From Hyalella azteca (taxonomy: Eukaryota > Arthropoda > Malacostraca > Amphipoda > Hyalellidae): a stretch of 64,000 nt of DNA. The stretch covers positions 249,583-313,582 of the forward strand of contig NW_025939527.1 of the NCBI RefSeq assembly GCF_000764305.2, given 5' to 3'. Under the pieces are notes generated by a model that was not told the DNA's origin, made no database searches, and was given only the letters and a program-made list of their open reading frames with translations. Below are positions 1-10,440 of the stretch, in pieces (within the stretch, counting starts at the first letter, position 1; the number at the start of each line of letters is the position of its first letter). Position numbers and translations under genes: made by a program.

Positions 1-1471
1 TGAACATTAAAAACGTTTCCTAATAATTACTTCAAAAGGGTTGCCAGCTGAGTCATTTAATAGAGCGACCGAAATGTCCACATATTCGCAAGCTAGCTGA
101 CAAGACTCGTCGTAAATACACGAGCTGCTAAGACAGACCATAAGCTCAATGTGAAGCTTTTACAACAACAACATCTGCGAAAAAATGAGACTGTGGTTGG
201 CCTCCCTTTATATGTGATGCACAAAAAATAGAACAAAGTAGGATTAGCTTTAGATTTGGTCGAGTCTTATGCAGTTCAGCCGTGTATTATCGCTGACTCA
301 ATGAGACGCCAGAGATAATTGGAGTTTTAATTCGGTGTTTGTTTATGAATGACATAGCCACAGCTTTCACGAGTCTCGTATGACACTTTCACATTAGGAT
401 TCGTTCGTCTAATCGCTCAGTCATTGGATAATGCGTTTATCTTATATAAGTGTCATTGATAAGCCAAACCGGTTAATCCTTAGCAACACTGACTGCTTTA
501 TATCGTACTGTGAACCTTTCGTTGTTATAATTATTTATTCAGTTTGCGTATGAGACCAATGGTAATTATTTTGCAACACCCGTTGGCCGGTGCTGGTCGT
601 CTTGTTAGCGGACTGTTAGTCCCTATATGGTTCAATCCGTCATCCGATTATTATACATGTTACCGTATTACCGTTTAGATCTGCGTTGATAGTTTAAAAA
701 TAGTTTAAAAACCAACTCGAGCTGTGTTACAAACGTAATATCTCTATTTTACGATAGATATGAATAATTTGTACTCGTTTGCTTACCAAACTTTAATATT
801 GAGGAAAAAATAGATATTCGACATCGCAAATATAGCAAACATCGTCGTAAGTTATGATATTTTGCCATCTGTAGGGAACGGCAGATCAAATTTACGATAA
901 GAGGTTTCGAGCTTAATTGTGCTTTATCGTTGCTTGTGCGACCAACGCTGGCTAATCAATTGCTTTGATCTCTAGCGTCTTCTTTGTTGGGCCATTAGAT
1001 CAGATCTGCTGATTGCAGTCAAACTCAAGATAATAACTCGATTGTTAAGATCAGTTCCAATCAATGGGAAATTTGGTTCGACTTCATTTTAATCAGTTTT
1101 GATAACCAAAGATCGAATGGGCACAGCTGTGGAGATCGGAAACACCAATAAATGTCAAATAAAAGTCTCTCTTGTTCGGCAAATTTCTACTGATTATGTT
1201 TTCATAATAGTAAATCGGAAAAGTTGACGTATTTATGTTTGTTTTTAATCACCTGAACAGAATCGCACCGTTCAAATTTGAACGCACTAATTAGTGATGA
1301 TACTAATTTGGCGTTTGCTTCTTAGAATCGATAAGATTTCTGTCTCACGTAAATTTCCTGTAGCCTCAAATTCATGATAAAATCTTACGTGAGATACGCT
1401 CCATGCAGCCATGTGCTGCTCGCTAATGCATGGCTTTGGGATTTGATAACAAAATAAGCAAAAGTTACTTT
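1..1471. other. AT-rich spacer, no gene recognised
   Basis: No exon, RNA gene or repeat could be supported here. The next exon of the minus-strand OBP-like gene at 2886-3086 would be expected at lower coordinates, here or beyond the window edge, but no cysteine-spaced candidate was found. Confidence 0.5.
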
Positions 1472-1479
1472 CTAAGGTA

Positions 1480-2119
1480 GGTATTATTGCAGATTAACTA
1501 CATCCAAAAAAAAGGGTGTTTTTTTTTTAATTATATGTTTTTTGGGGTGTAGATTACGAATCTGAAATCCATTTTTGGCGGTCGGCATCGGAAAACCGAT
1601 TTTTTTCCGACCCAAAAATCGCGCTAAAAATGCCTAAAATCTGCGAAATCGGCGAAAAATCGGACGAAAATGTTACCCGTTGCAGTGCAACGGGTAACAT
1701 TTTCGTCTTCTTTGTCCATAAATCTGGAGATACATTGCCACATCGAGAGATCACAACCTAACGCCAACTCGCAGGTTGGGTTGGTTCGCCCAGGTTCCTT
1801 TTAGATCAAAATGCTATCTAAAAAAAGGAACTTGGCTGACTTAACCCAACCTAAGAGCTTTTTGTAAAATTTCGATGAACAATCCGACCCTTTATATAAA
1901 GGTGAGTGGGTAACGTAAGTTACGTAACCCCCATGTTAGTAAATAAAGGTGAGTGGGTAACGTAAGTTACGTAACCCCCATGTTAGTAAGTCGCGAAAAA
2001 AATCGGTTTTCCGATGCCGACCGCCAAAAATGGATGACAGATTCGTAATCTACACCCCAAAAAACATATAATTAAAAAAAAACACCCTTTTTTTTGGATG
2101 TAGTTAATCTGCAATAATA
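1480..2119. mobile_element. fold-back DNA transposon with ~130-bp inverted ends
   Basis: The left arm (1480-1610) and right arm (1992-2119) are near-identical inverted repeats, both starting with TATTATTGCAGATTAAC at or within 2 bp of the outer end. The element is flanked by the 8-bp direct repeat CTAAGGTA (1472-1479 and 2120-2127), which looks like a target-site duplication. The interior holds no coding frame. It contains smaller palindromes (about 1662-1706, centred on a TTGCAGTGCAA core) and a 47-bp unit present twice (from 1898 and from 1945), itself containing the palindrome GGGTAACGTAAGTTACGT. It is non-autonomous. The 8-bp duplication would fit hAT or a related group, but the ends do not match a family I can name. 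Confidence 0.85.
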
Positions 2120-2210
2120 CTAAGGTAAAATTTGCTACAATAATTCATTTTTTCAGGTAGTGAGTGATAATAATTTTTTTTTATTTTGAAATTGTCTAAT
2201 GTGTAATGTT

Positions 2211-2452
2211 TAACCCAGTGGTTAAAGTTCAGAGTACCAAGATTAGCGCAGAGAGGCGCGGGTTCGATCCCAGCTCTGTGCGCCAGATTCTGGTCAGAAT
2301 CGGCGAGGAGGCCGGGCGGTTAAGCACAGCAGAATTGTAGCAGTGAGTTGCGAGTTCGAGACCGCAAAATGCCGTAAATGTTCTGCGATGTTAAGAATCG
2401 GCGACAGGCCTACGGCCTAATAAACACTGATACCGCTGTTATTTATTATTAT
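2211..2452 (+). mobile_element. dimeric tRNA-derived SINE
   Basis: Two tRNA-like modules lie in tandem. The first has an A-box-like stretch (CCCAGTGGTTAAAG) and a perfect RNA polymerase III B box (GGTTCGATCCC, about 2260). The second has GGCCGGGCGGTTAAG followed by GAGTTCGAGACC (about 2350). A non-tRNA tail (AATCGGCGACAGGCC and following) then runs into a TTATTTATTATTATTT end. The tail resembles the end of the LINE fragment at 10170-10440, as expected for a SINE mobilised by that LINE. It is not a functional tRNA gene: no complete cloverleaf or anticodon stem could be drawn. Confidence 0.75.
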
Positions 2453-2479
2453 TTAAGTTTCAAATTAAAGAAATTAATT

Positions 2480-2638
2480 AAAAAATATAACTCAGTACTC
2501 ACTGCAGTAAGTGACAGAGAGCGCATTTTCTCGTCGACGAAAACTTGAGGTCACGGACGGACGGACAGACAGACAGACAGACGGACATGGCGAGCACAAT
2601 AGTGCATTTTTTCCATAAGTGAGAAAATGCGCTAAAAA
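2480..2638 (+). repeat. dispersed hairpin repeat with GACG/GACA core, copy 1
   Basis: One of three copies in the window (others at 55914-56075 and 59672-59807). Each runs from ATATAACTCAGTAC, through GAGCGCATTTTCTCGTCGAC and a short GGAC/AGAC microsatellite, to a closing inverted GAGAAAATGCGCT. The inverted GCGCATTTTCTC/GAGAAAATGCGC pair would fold the unit into a hairpin. Copy 1 has the longest GGAC/AGAC core. It looks like a small non-autonomous element; no clear target duplication was found. Confidence 0.7.
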
Positions 2639-2885
2639 CAGTTCGACAAATGATTATTTATTGTTATTACTTCTGGGAAATTTTTGGAGACGAGCACAAC
2701 CTATACGAAATTGGCGATATTGAACAGATGGAAATGTTCCCGGCTCTTTACAGTATTTATGGGGACCTGTAACCCAAACCCTTCATCTTATACCGTCTCG
2801 CATGGAGTTTCGCGCACCGAATTCTTGGCATTCGAATTCATTGCATACGGCCACACATTCCGGTAACTCAACATAATATGTTTAC

Positions 2886-3086
2886 AGGAAGTGGCAGGCG
2901 GGTTATTGAAGATTCCATCTGAGACAAGCACAGAGCAATTCATCTTGCATTTACTGGACCGGAATTCTGGATGAAGATGATGGTTGATGGCTGAATCACC
3001 CATGAGCAAACGCCTGATCTGAGGCCGCAATGCACATCGCTTGCGACAATTGGTCGTCAAAGATAGCGCGAGTAAACGTAATTTGT
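2886..3086 (-). CDS. odorant-binding-protein-like exon (C1-C3 region)
   Basis: The minus-strand exon has acceptor TTTGGCAG at 3087 and donor GTAAAC below 2886. It enters with two bases of a split codon and leaves with one. The 66-codon frame reads from about DKLRLLALSLTTNCRKRC to SDGIFNNPPATS. It carries Cys, then 28 residues later the pair KCKMNC (Cys-X3-Cys), with a GD turn between them. In insect odorant-binding proteins C1 is followed 25-30 residues later by C2-X3-C3, so the spacing fits. No signal-peptide exon lies directly upstream, and the last cysteines (C4-C6) are not seen downstream, so the gene is partial or broken. The call rests on cysteine spacing alone. Confidence 0.4.
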
Positions 3087-3665
3087 CTGCCAAACTAAAA
3101 TAAGAGAAAATTTAAATAAAATGAATCAGATACGTAAAAGATTGTAGCAGTGGCATATCTTAATAAATTTCTCAAAAGTAAAGTTTAAAGTTTCTCCCAC
3201 ATGATGTGGGAGAACGAACTTTCTTTTTCGTAACTTCCATGCATTAATGATTTCCAAGTTCGACTATGCATAAAATATATTTGTAGATGCCATGTTTCAC
3301 ATGAATAATATATACATTTTGTGGGAAAAATTTTTTGATTTGCTGTATTTCTATATTTAGAATGTTTAATACATAACTATTATACCATACCATACCATAT
3401 TGGTTTCGCTCAACGGATTTTTTTTGCAGTTACATTGACATGAGGGTTTGGGAACTGAACTGAACTGAGTATTAACTGAAGCTTGATTCGTTTTCTTGAC
3501 TGCCTTTTCGTAATTAAATTTGTAAATCTAGAAAATTACAAACATTCAGACGATAAGGCACAATTATAAAATCTCAATGTATTTTTCATCATATTACTTT
3601 CGTGGTAGTCCATCTTCCTTTTGCGGGTATTTGAAAAGACTTGATATAACAGTCACAGCACACTG

Positions 3666-3803
3666 TCAACTCAGCGCCTTTTTCTCGATCAATGCCTTAC
3701 AAGCTACCTGTAAAAAGATCAGTTCGCAATCTTTTCCTGAGGACCCAACGCCATCATTGATCACACTACCACACAGATTGTTATAACCCCATTCAAGTTC
3801 CGT
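3666..3803 (-). CDS. odorant-binding-protein-like terminal exon (C4-C6)
   Basis: The minus-strand exon follows a good acceptor (TCATTTTCAG) in phase 0 and encodes 45 residues plus a TGA stop at 3666-3668. The frame contains NNLCGSVIND, then KDCELIFLQVACKAL. The last two cysteines are separated by exactly eight residues, the hallmark C5-X8-C6 of insect odorant-binding proteins, and the preceding Cys is 14 residues before C5, inside the usual C4-C5 range. It would be the 3' end of a secreted ligand carrier. Its likely 5' partner is the signal-peptide exon at 9270-9349, but the C1-C3 exon between them was not found with certainty. No second gene product was recognised by sequence identity, so the family call is an inference from spacing. 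Confidence 0.45.
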   Translation of the reverse strand, partial: TELEWGYNNLCGSVINDGVGSSGKDCELIFLQVACKALIEKKALS

Positions 3804-4692
3804 CTGAAAATGACCAATGCGCCGAACGTCATATATATAGATTTCCATGAAATTTGAGTCGTAACTTATTTCACCATCAATAATAAAGAAGAATGGGAAT
3901 CGGATTTGCGGCATTTTCTAGTATTGACTGAAGTCCCTTATTGCATGCACCTCTCAATGAACAATCAATTATGTCACTTTAATATTCTCACCGATTTTCG
4001 AAAAGCACCTACATCAAGGCCTCATCGTAACATAATTAAGGTTTTTACGTCTGTTCCCACATAGTGCAATAAAATTCAACCAATTAATTATTTGCCTATA
4101 AAAATATTTGCCATATCCTGCACGATTTAGTGCAGTTCAAGGATAACAGAAATAGCAAACTTGTAATAATGTGAATAGTCTGTTGAGTAGTTTTGCGTTG
4201 AAATTGTAGCGGATGAACGATCGATTTAAGAAAAATAAATCTACTCAAACATGCAATAAATGTACGAATTTATCATTGTTTTCTCAATAAAAAGTATATT
4301 GCATTTTCTTTCGTCCTGTGTTTCTATTAAATAGTGATTTGAGTGAAGTCCGTGAAAATATAATTTATTTATTGCTATTTCGAATAAGAATAGTTTATAG
4401 ATAGTGATTAAATTTAATTCCGAATAAATTAAATTTTACAAGCTGCAATTATCAAATAGATAATTAATAAAAGGTTTCTAGCCATGAGCTCTTGAACCAA
4501 TTGCAGTGAAAGGCTTTACGTTGATTTGAAATAGAATATTTCACAGATTTGATGCCTGTCTTGCAAGTGTTTCGTCACGGTTTTCAGGACGCTGTAACGT
4601 TGAGCAAATTATTATTCTATCGTTACTCGCCGGTTTTCCACATGTTTTATTACAACTTTTTTCACTGAGAGATGAGATGGGCGCCATGATAT

Positions 4693-4729
4693 TTTTGATT
4701 TTCTAGATTTGTGATCTAGAAAATCAAAA
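4693..4729. repeat. perfect 16-bp hairpin
   Basis: TTTTGATTTTCTAGAT is followed after five bases (TTGTG) by its exact reverse complement. No coding or terminator role is evident. Confidence 0.7.
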
Positions 4730-5394
4730 CTAAACTTCTCGGTTACAATTGGATAGTGAATTTCAAACAACACGTAGAAAAACGGCTTTAGATTGCTGGC
4801 ACTAATTATGAACTTGTTCAATGAAGTAAATGCGTGCTCTCGCTTTGACTTGAAATGTTAACAACGCAACCCAAAATAAATAAGCAACATTCGAGCTCGT
4901 TAACGAACGCTCATCAATCGCCTGCTTCCCTTATCTATCGAAAAGGCAGAACTCTTATTAGGCTCTCACTGAGTGATGTGATGCAGGTCGTGCTCCTCTG
5001 GGAGTCTCCACCTCAAAGATGCAGCAAAAACATCAGTTCTGCAAATGGTGACTGCATAAAAGATGGCCTGCGAGGTGATATATACACGAGGCGGGTGAAG
5101 ATCAACTGTTGCGGTCTCTATGGTTTCTCTTTAACATGGCTGCATCGACTTGTTTTGATCTCTTAAATACACGGACATTTAAACATAATTGTTTTGTTAA
5201 CAAACTTTGGAACTTTCTGATAGAAAATTTGAGTATAATTTCAGGAAAATTTTCCATGCTTGGAAAGTAATATTGCATAATTTGTATTGATTGAAAAATA
5301 TTAATTGTTATCAAAATATCATATGATAATCAATTTTGATATTCTTCAAAAAAGTCATTTCATAATATTTTTATTTCATTTCTGCAGGCTTCAA

Positions 5395-5532
5395 ATCAAT
5401 CAAGCAGTCAATAATATCCTTCTTGAATCAATATTTTTTGCAGACATCTTATTCACATCATCAGCTTGTTTCTCTAAGTCACCACTACGCACTTTCCTCA
5501 AAGCAATAAGAATTGAAACCAAACGTACGGCT
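5395..5532 (-). pseudogene. possible decayed OBP-like exon
   Basis: After the acceptor ATTGCGCAG (minus strand), three overlapping frames each look locally protein-like: SYCFEESA, then SGDLEKQADDVNKM, then KKDIIDCLIDLKP. In that order they resemble the C2-C4 part of an odorant-binding protein (Cys, a GDLxK stretch, then a helix ending in DC), but they lie in different frames, so one reading would need two frameshifts. The entry phase (one base) matches the exit phase of the signal-peptide exon at 9270-9349. Either this is a broken exon of that gene or the resemblance is chance. Confidence 0.2.
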
Positions 5533-6689
5533 CTGCGCAATCAATATAAATATCATGTGCACAGAGGGCTCAGGCAGAGCGTCCTGCTTCGAATAAACAA
5601 ACGAGAAAATATATTTCTATTATTTTCCTCCAATATTAATGTCGGATGCCAATTAATTAATTACGCTGCTAATCACTCGCATAAATTCTATCGAGTTAAA
5701 AACATAACATATATAATGTCAATGACTTCCTAGAAACCTGGTCGACTTAGTCCCGTATCCTGGTTATTAAAGGAGCAGTTGAATATAATTGTGTGCAGTC
5801 ATAAGCTGTAAAGTTTATTCCTTCTTGTAACCAGACCTGTCGAGGGAACTAATTCGCTGCGTCTCGTCACTCATATTCCTACGCGGCTAGTTCGGCCTAG
5901 ATGAAGACTAGATGATCTTTGGACTTTTATGGTCATGGGTTGTAATAGAGAACTATTTACGTTCCTTGTTTGTAACAAATAACCTTATTATGGTCATAAA
6001 TGATAATATATTTAATTTAGGAACTGAAGATCAAACGATTGCCGGAGCGGAGAGACTTTGATTTAAATAAACGTTTTTTTTCAAAGATAATTTATTGATA
6101 TTGCGAACAAAATATACATTATTACAACAATGCACTTATGGATATAACTTTTTTCAGCTCTGCTCCGCCCTGCAAAGATCATCTGAGATCGAGCAGATTT
6201 TTTAAACGGCGCACTTTCTTACGAAACTTAATAACCCGGAGAACTGCGTTTTATTTTGCTGCTTAAATTACTCTGTATGACCTGCACTAGTGTTCAGTAT
6301 TGCATAAAGTTTTAGGCTTTATTGTATACACAAATAAGTTATTTGGCTGGGTGTATTCATTATCTTTGGATAATCCGGCAATTATGTTTCGACATTGATG
6401 AGCAGAAATTAATTGGAAACTAAATTTTCGACTAAAAAAAGTTTTCCGCTCGACAACGTTAGACGGTTAATTAGGAAAGTGCCTACCCTGCAACAGAAAG
6501 CAGCCGAAAAATAACTTTAGTTTAAATTGGCTTAAAATCGATATATCAATCGAATATACATTGTAAAGTTTTCTTCCGTGTACATGTTATATACAGTCAA
6601 TGTTATTGCTTCTCTCGACGCACAATTTCAAGTTCCGGCTTTGGCATTTTCAACCTGAAAACATTTTTATGGGTATTTTGTGTTATACT

Positions 6690-7318
6690 CGGGGCTTTCA
6701 GTTTCATTTCTAATTTAGCTTCAGGTTCCAAAACTACATAGCTAACTCAGCTACAAATACTTTGTTTTCTACTCGGTTTTGGTCTCAGTTTTGACCGTGT
6801 GCAACTGTGCATGTATGCTGTAACTCAAAATACTCTGCTGTAACTACACATACTCTGTCTGTTATTCAGTTTTAAGTTTCAGTTTTAACCTGGCGTTGCT
6901 GTAATTCATCTACAAATGCTCTGTTTTATTCAGTTTTAAGTTTCAGTTTTAAAAGGGTGTTGCTGTAACTCAGATACAAATACTCTGTGTTTTACTTAGT
7001 ATCATGTTTCAGTTTTAAACGGGTATTGTTGTAACTCAGATATAAATACTCTGTGTTTAACTCAGTTTTATGTTTCAGTTTTAAACGGATGTTGCTGTAA
7101 CTCAGATAAAAATATTCTGTATTTTATTCAGTTGTAAGTTTCAGTTTTAAAAGGGTGTTACTGTAACTCAGATACAAAGATTCTGTGTTTTACTCAGTTT
7201 TATGTTTCAGTTTTAAAAGTGTGTTGCTGTAACTCAGATACAAATACTCTGTGTTTTACTCAGTTTTATGTTTCAGTTTTAAAAGGGTGTTGCTGTAACT
7301 CAGATATAAATACTCAGT
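6690..7318. repeat. 66-bp minisatellite, about nine degenerate units
   Basis: Units contain TACTCTGTGTTTTACTCAG, then TTTCAGTTTTAAAAGGGTG and GCTGTAACTCAGATACAAA. The right half is nearly uniform and the left half (from about 6690) is degenerate, so the array seems to have grown on the right. All frames are closed. Confidence 0.85.
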
Positions 7319-7351
7319 ATGAGCACATGTCAGGCCAGACATTCGTATTAA

Positions 7352-7785
7352 GTTTGTTCTACAGAGGGGTTAATAAATCTTAGAGTCGTGCCTGCCTCAA
7401 GACAGTTCTTCTGAGCAGTCGTCAACAAGGACGTCGCACATGATATCTGAAGCGAATTTCCGTGGAAATATTGCGTGTGTTAATAATATACTGCCGGTGA
7501 CCCATGCGAGTAAGCTTTGATAGTGGTGAGCAATGAATAATAAACTCTATATTAATGCATCGAAGTACTAGAGCTGTTAGTTTAAGGTATTGAATCATTC
7601 CCTGTAGATTCATATATATTATTAAAACAGTCTGAAGTCGTAAAATTTTCATATGTATTATTAAAACAGTCTGAAGTCGTAAAATTTTTTGAGAAAGTTG
7701 AACTGTGAGGGGAAAACGATTCAAGATAATCTTGAAGATAAAGAGCAGTGCTAAAAATCTCCACTTCATCGTACAGATAACCCAT
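7352..7785. repeat. dispersed repeat, copy A
   Basis: 7352-7500 matches 9897-10037 in the same orientation (starting GTTTGTTCTACAGAGGGG). Inside copy A a ~37-bp segment containing AACAGTCTGAAGTCGTAAAA is tandemly doubled (about 7617-7689). The right part (7692-7781, with GTTGAACTGTGAGGGGAAAA) reappears inverted at 10084-10174. The minus-strand frame across it is a composite of repeat parts. The family is unknown. Confidence 0.7.
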
Positions 7786-9269
7786 TATAATAACTTGTCT
7801 ACAAATTTAATTAAGTAATTTGGTCACGGTATATAGATTTGAAATCTTGATCACTAATGAACATTTTCTAAATGGGCTATTCTTTAAAATTGAAATCCGA
7901 CATAATTGTCAGCGTTCGTTCAAGGGAACAACAGCTTATGCTTGGCTTTCATTACTTTTTAAAATCTCAGATGCCTCTTCAGCGTTTGTTGCAAGCGTTC
8001 AATTATAGAAAGCGAGCTACAAATACGAGCTCATAAACCTAGTTCCTGAGGTATATACGCGCTTTTTATACGATACTTTGATCTTCTTCAGCTTCTTGTT
8101 CATGGCAGGGACAATATTCTTGTACATTATATGCCGTGACCGAGCACTTGAAGATCAGTGCTCTCGTATTTAAGATTATCTGGCAAGCTCGCTGCAGCGT
8201 TGGTCGATTTTAAAAAGCTTTCGTAGTGATGCAAATATATTTATTACTCCTGACTAGAAAGCAACATGATATTTGCGAGTGTTCACTTCGGAATTTGGTT
8301 TTCATCTTGATTGTTTTGAAATATTCTATAAAACAGGAAGTAAATCTCATGGATTGGACCTATGAATTTATTGTATTAAACTATAAAATTTGCCTGGATT
8401 TATATAAATGAAACAACTTGAATACGAAATTTCCGAAAAAAAATTACCCATGAATATTTTATTTTTCCCAGCAACTGCATGCAAATGATTCTTTTCGGAA
8501 CATAATGCCTGATCAAAAATAAATTTGAGGGGGAAAAACCTTTGCTCCTGTAGTGCAGTGAGAGCATCAGTCTCGTGATCACACCCGATCAGTTACACAA
8601 GAATTGAACATTATGCATGTGATGACAAGCGACAAGTGCAACGCATGTTTCTGAACTCTTTCGCTTGTGAAGCCAATTGCAATGAGGTGCCCCGGCTGAC
8701 TGATCACCGCAAAAACTCTTCAACTCGGCTCATCTAGTTACATGTCCGCTTCACTGTTTGCTTTATTAAATGGAATTATTTATTTCTTGAAAAGACCCCT
8801 CTCTTCTATGATCTACTTTCATAAATGTAGTTTAGGTTTTGCACATAATTTAAATCCGTCTCCATTTTTTAGCGTTGTTTTGAACTTAAAACAGACGATA
8901 TCATTCAAGTTTTTTCTTCTTCTGTTATGTTTTATATTTTTATTTGATGGATGTGAATTTCATTGACTATAACCGCCTCTTTGCCTCAAATGGTAATAAG
9001 CGCTGAATTATTACCATCACAAATTGATTGATCAGTCAGCTTTGTCAGAGCCAAATGTTACATTGGAGTTCAGTAACCTCGACACAGAGACCAGAGTACA
9101 ATCGAGGGACATTGCACATTTTATGTTCATCGTATAATAAGCTGCCATGTGTCATTCAAAATGAACGGCTCCATTGAGAGTTGATTCTCTTCTGTGTGAC
9201 AGGAACAAGGCTAGCCTCGTATATGTTCGAAGAAATGGGTGTATGAATGAATTATTGTAAGTTACTTAC
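7786..9269. other. AT-rich spacer, probable intron
   Basis: No exon with matching phase or recognisable homology was found on either strand. A TATA-like run occurs on the minus strand near 8065-8075, but no gene follows it. Confidence 0.4.
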
Positions 9270-9349
9270 TCTTGAGCTTTGCCTCCACACGAAATTATGG
9301 CTGCCAAAATCAGTACAGTTACTGGAAGAAAACTTTTGATCGAAGCCAT
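9270..9349 (-). CDS. signal-peptide first exon of a secreted protein
   Basis: ATG at 9349 (context CGCGATGG) opens a 26-codon frame beginning MASIKSFLPVTVLILAA and ending GGKAQ. The exon closes after two bases (GA) at a perfect donor GTAAGT. The n-region lysine, hydrophobic core of about 14 residues and small residues near CGGKAQ make a classical cleavable signal peptide, as used by insect odorant-binding and other secreted proteins. A TATA box lies ~370 bp upstream on the same strand. The exon leaves in phase 2, so it cannot join directly to the OBP-like exons at 2886-3086 (needs phase 1) or 3666-3803 (phase 0). At least one more exon is missing from this reconstruction. Confidence 0.5.
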
Positions 9350-9720
9350 CGCGAACGGCACAGACAAATTCAAGGATCAAGTTCGGTTCGATCAAATTTC
9401 GAGTTGATCTTTACACGATGCGATAAATTCTTCTTTCCTTAAATTGTATATTCCGAAAAGAGAAATTGCTGTATAAAAATAAAATAACTAAAGTATATTG
9501 TTCAACACTTACAAAAATGTTCTCTCACGTAAACAATCATGAAAAATTTGTGAGGAGTCTATTCGTTCCCCAACTCTTGTAAATAAAGTTCAGTTACAAT
9601 GAAATATTTAGAAACAATTTGATCAGATGCGCAGTGAGGAATTCACGAGAGACGTCGACGCAAAGCTGCTCAGACTGCCTCCTCAGTCGCACTCATCGCG
9701 TCTCGCTCGGTTGCCCGCCG

Positions 9721-9727
9721 CTTTATA
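9721..9727 (-). promoter_or_regulatory. TATA box candidate
   Basis: TATAAAG on the minus strand within a short GC-rich stretch, upstream of the signal-peptide ATG at 9349. A start about 30 bp downstream would fall near 9690. No strong initiator was seen. Confidence 0.4.
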
Positions 9728-9896
9728 GAAGCGGCCTGCGAGAGGGCACTAGAGGCGGCCAGCGGCCACATGCGGCCATCCACGACATTCAGGGCCAAAA
9801 ATGGCACCATCATTAGTACTGTTTCAAGTGAATGTGAATTGTAAAATTATTAAAACCAATAAAGTTTTGGAGCATGTATTAATTAATTATCTGTCA

Positions 9897-10174
9897 TTTG
9901 TTCTACAGAGGGGCTAATAAATCTTCGAGTCGTGCCTGCCTCAAGACAGTTCTTCTGAGCAGTCGTCAACAAGGACGTCGCACATAATATCTGAAGCGAA
10001 TTTCCGTGGAAATATTGCGTGTGTTAATGCGGGTGACCAGTCTGAAGTCGTAAAATTTTGTTCTACAGATGGGCTAATAAATCTAGTTATCTGTCCGATG
10101 AAGAGGAGACTTTTAGCATTGCTCTATAGCTTCAAGATTATCTCGAATCGTTTTCCCCTCACAGTTCAACTTTC
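9897..10174. repeat. dispersed repeat, copy B (rearranged)
   Basis: 9897-10037 is a direct copy of 7352-7500. It is followed by the AGTCTGAAGTCGTAAAATTT motif, and then 10084-10174 is the inverted counterpart of 7692-7781. The two loci therefore carry the same modules in different relative orientation. Confidence 0.7.
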
Positions 10175-10440
10175 TTCTTCTCCTTCAACGCCTTCAAAAA
10201 CAGACTAGACGAAGCTATGCAGGAGCATATGTTCAGTCTTAAAATGCCTAGCAAATTACGGATCAGGCAATAAGTCCAGCAGCTATCTCAATCAATCGTC
10301 AGCTATGGAAAGATCGGGTTCCAAAGGCCGGATCCCTTGTGAATCAAGTCACGAAAAGTTCAAGAATCGGCAACAGGCCATGGGCCTATTTCTTCAGTGC
10401 CGACACTTCTATTCCATTCTATTCTATTACCTAACGGTAC
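10170..10440 (+). mobile_element. LINE 3' end fragment
   Basis: A frame reads FNAFKNRLDEAMQEHMFS, typical of the last residues of a non-LTR retrotransposon reverse transcriptase ORF. It is followed by an untranslated tail with GAATCGGCAACAGGCC and an ATTCT-rich end. The tail matches the tail of the SINE at 2211-2452. Confidence 0.55.

Larger units (their letters stand above)
3804..6685. other. intronic or intergenic AT-rich DNA
   Basis: Apart from the hairpin at 4693-4729 and the possible decayed exon near 5395-5532, nothing could be assigned. If the OBP-like terminal exon belongs with the signal-peptide exon at 9.3 kb, this is intron. Confidence 0.4.

Noticed and set aside
2211..2452. tRNA gene
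   Set aside because: A and B boxes are present, but the cloverleaf is incomplete, two units are fused and a LINE-like tail follows, so it is a SINE.
5305..5733. 142-residue plus-strand frame
   Set aside because: Composition is that of AT-rich chance sequence (Ile/Phe/Asn/Lys) and there is no homology.
2886..9349. Direct splicing of the signal-peptide exon (9270-9349) to the exon at 2886-3086
   Set aside because: Phases disagree: the first exon leaves two bases and the second also brings two, so the joined frame would be the one that stops after about 29 codons.
9619..9816. 65-residue plus-strand frame
   Set aside because: It overlaps a probable minus-strand promoter and untranslated region and is unlike any known protein.
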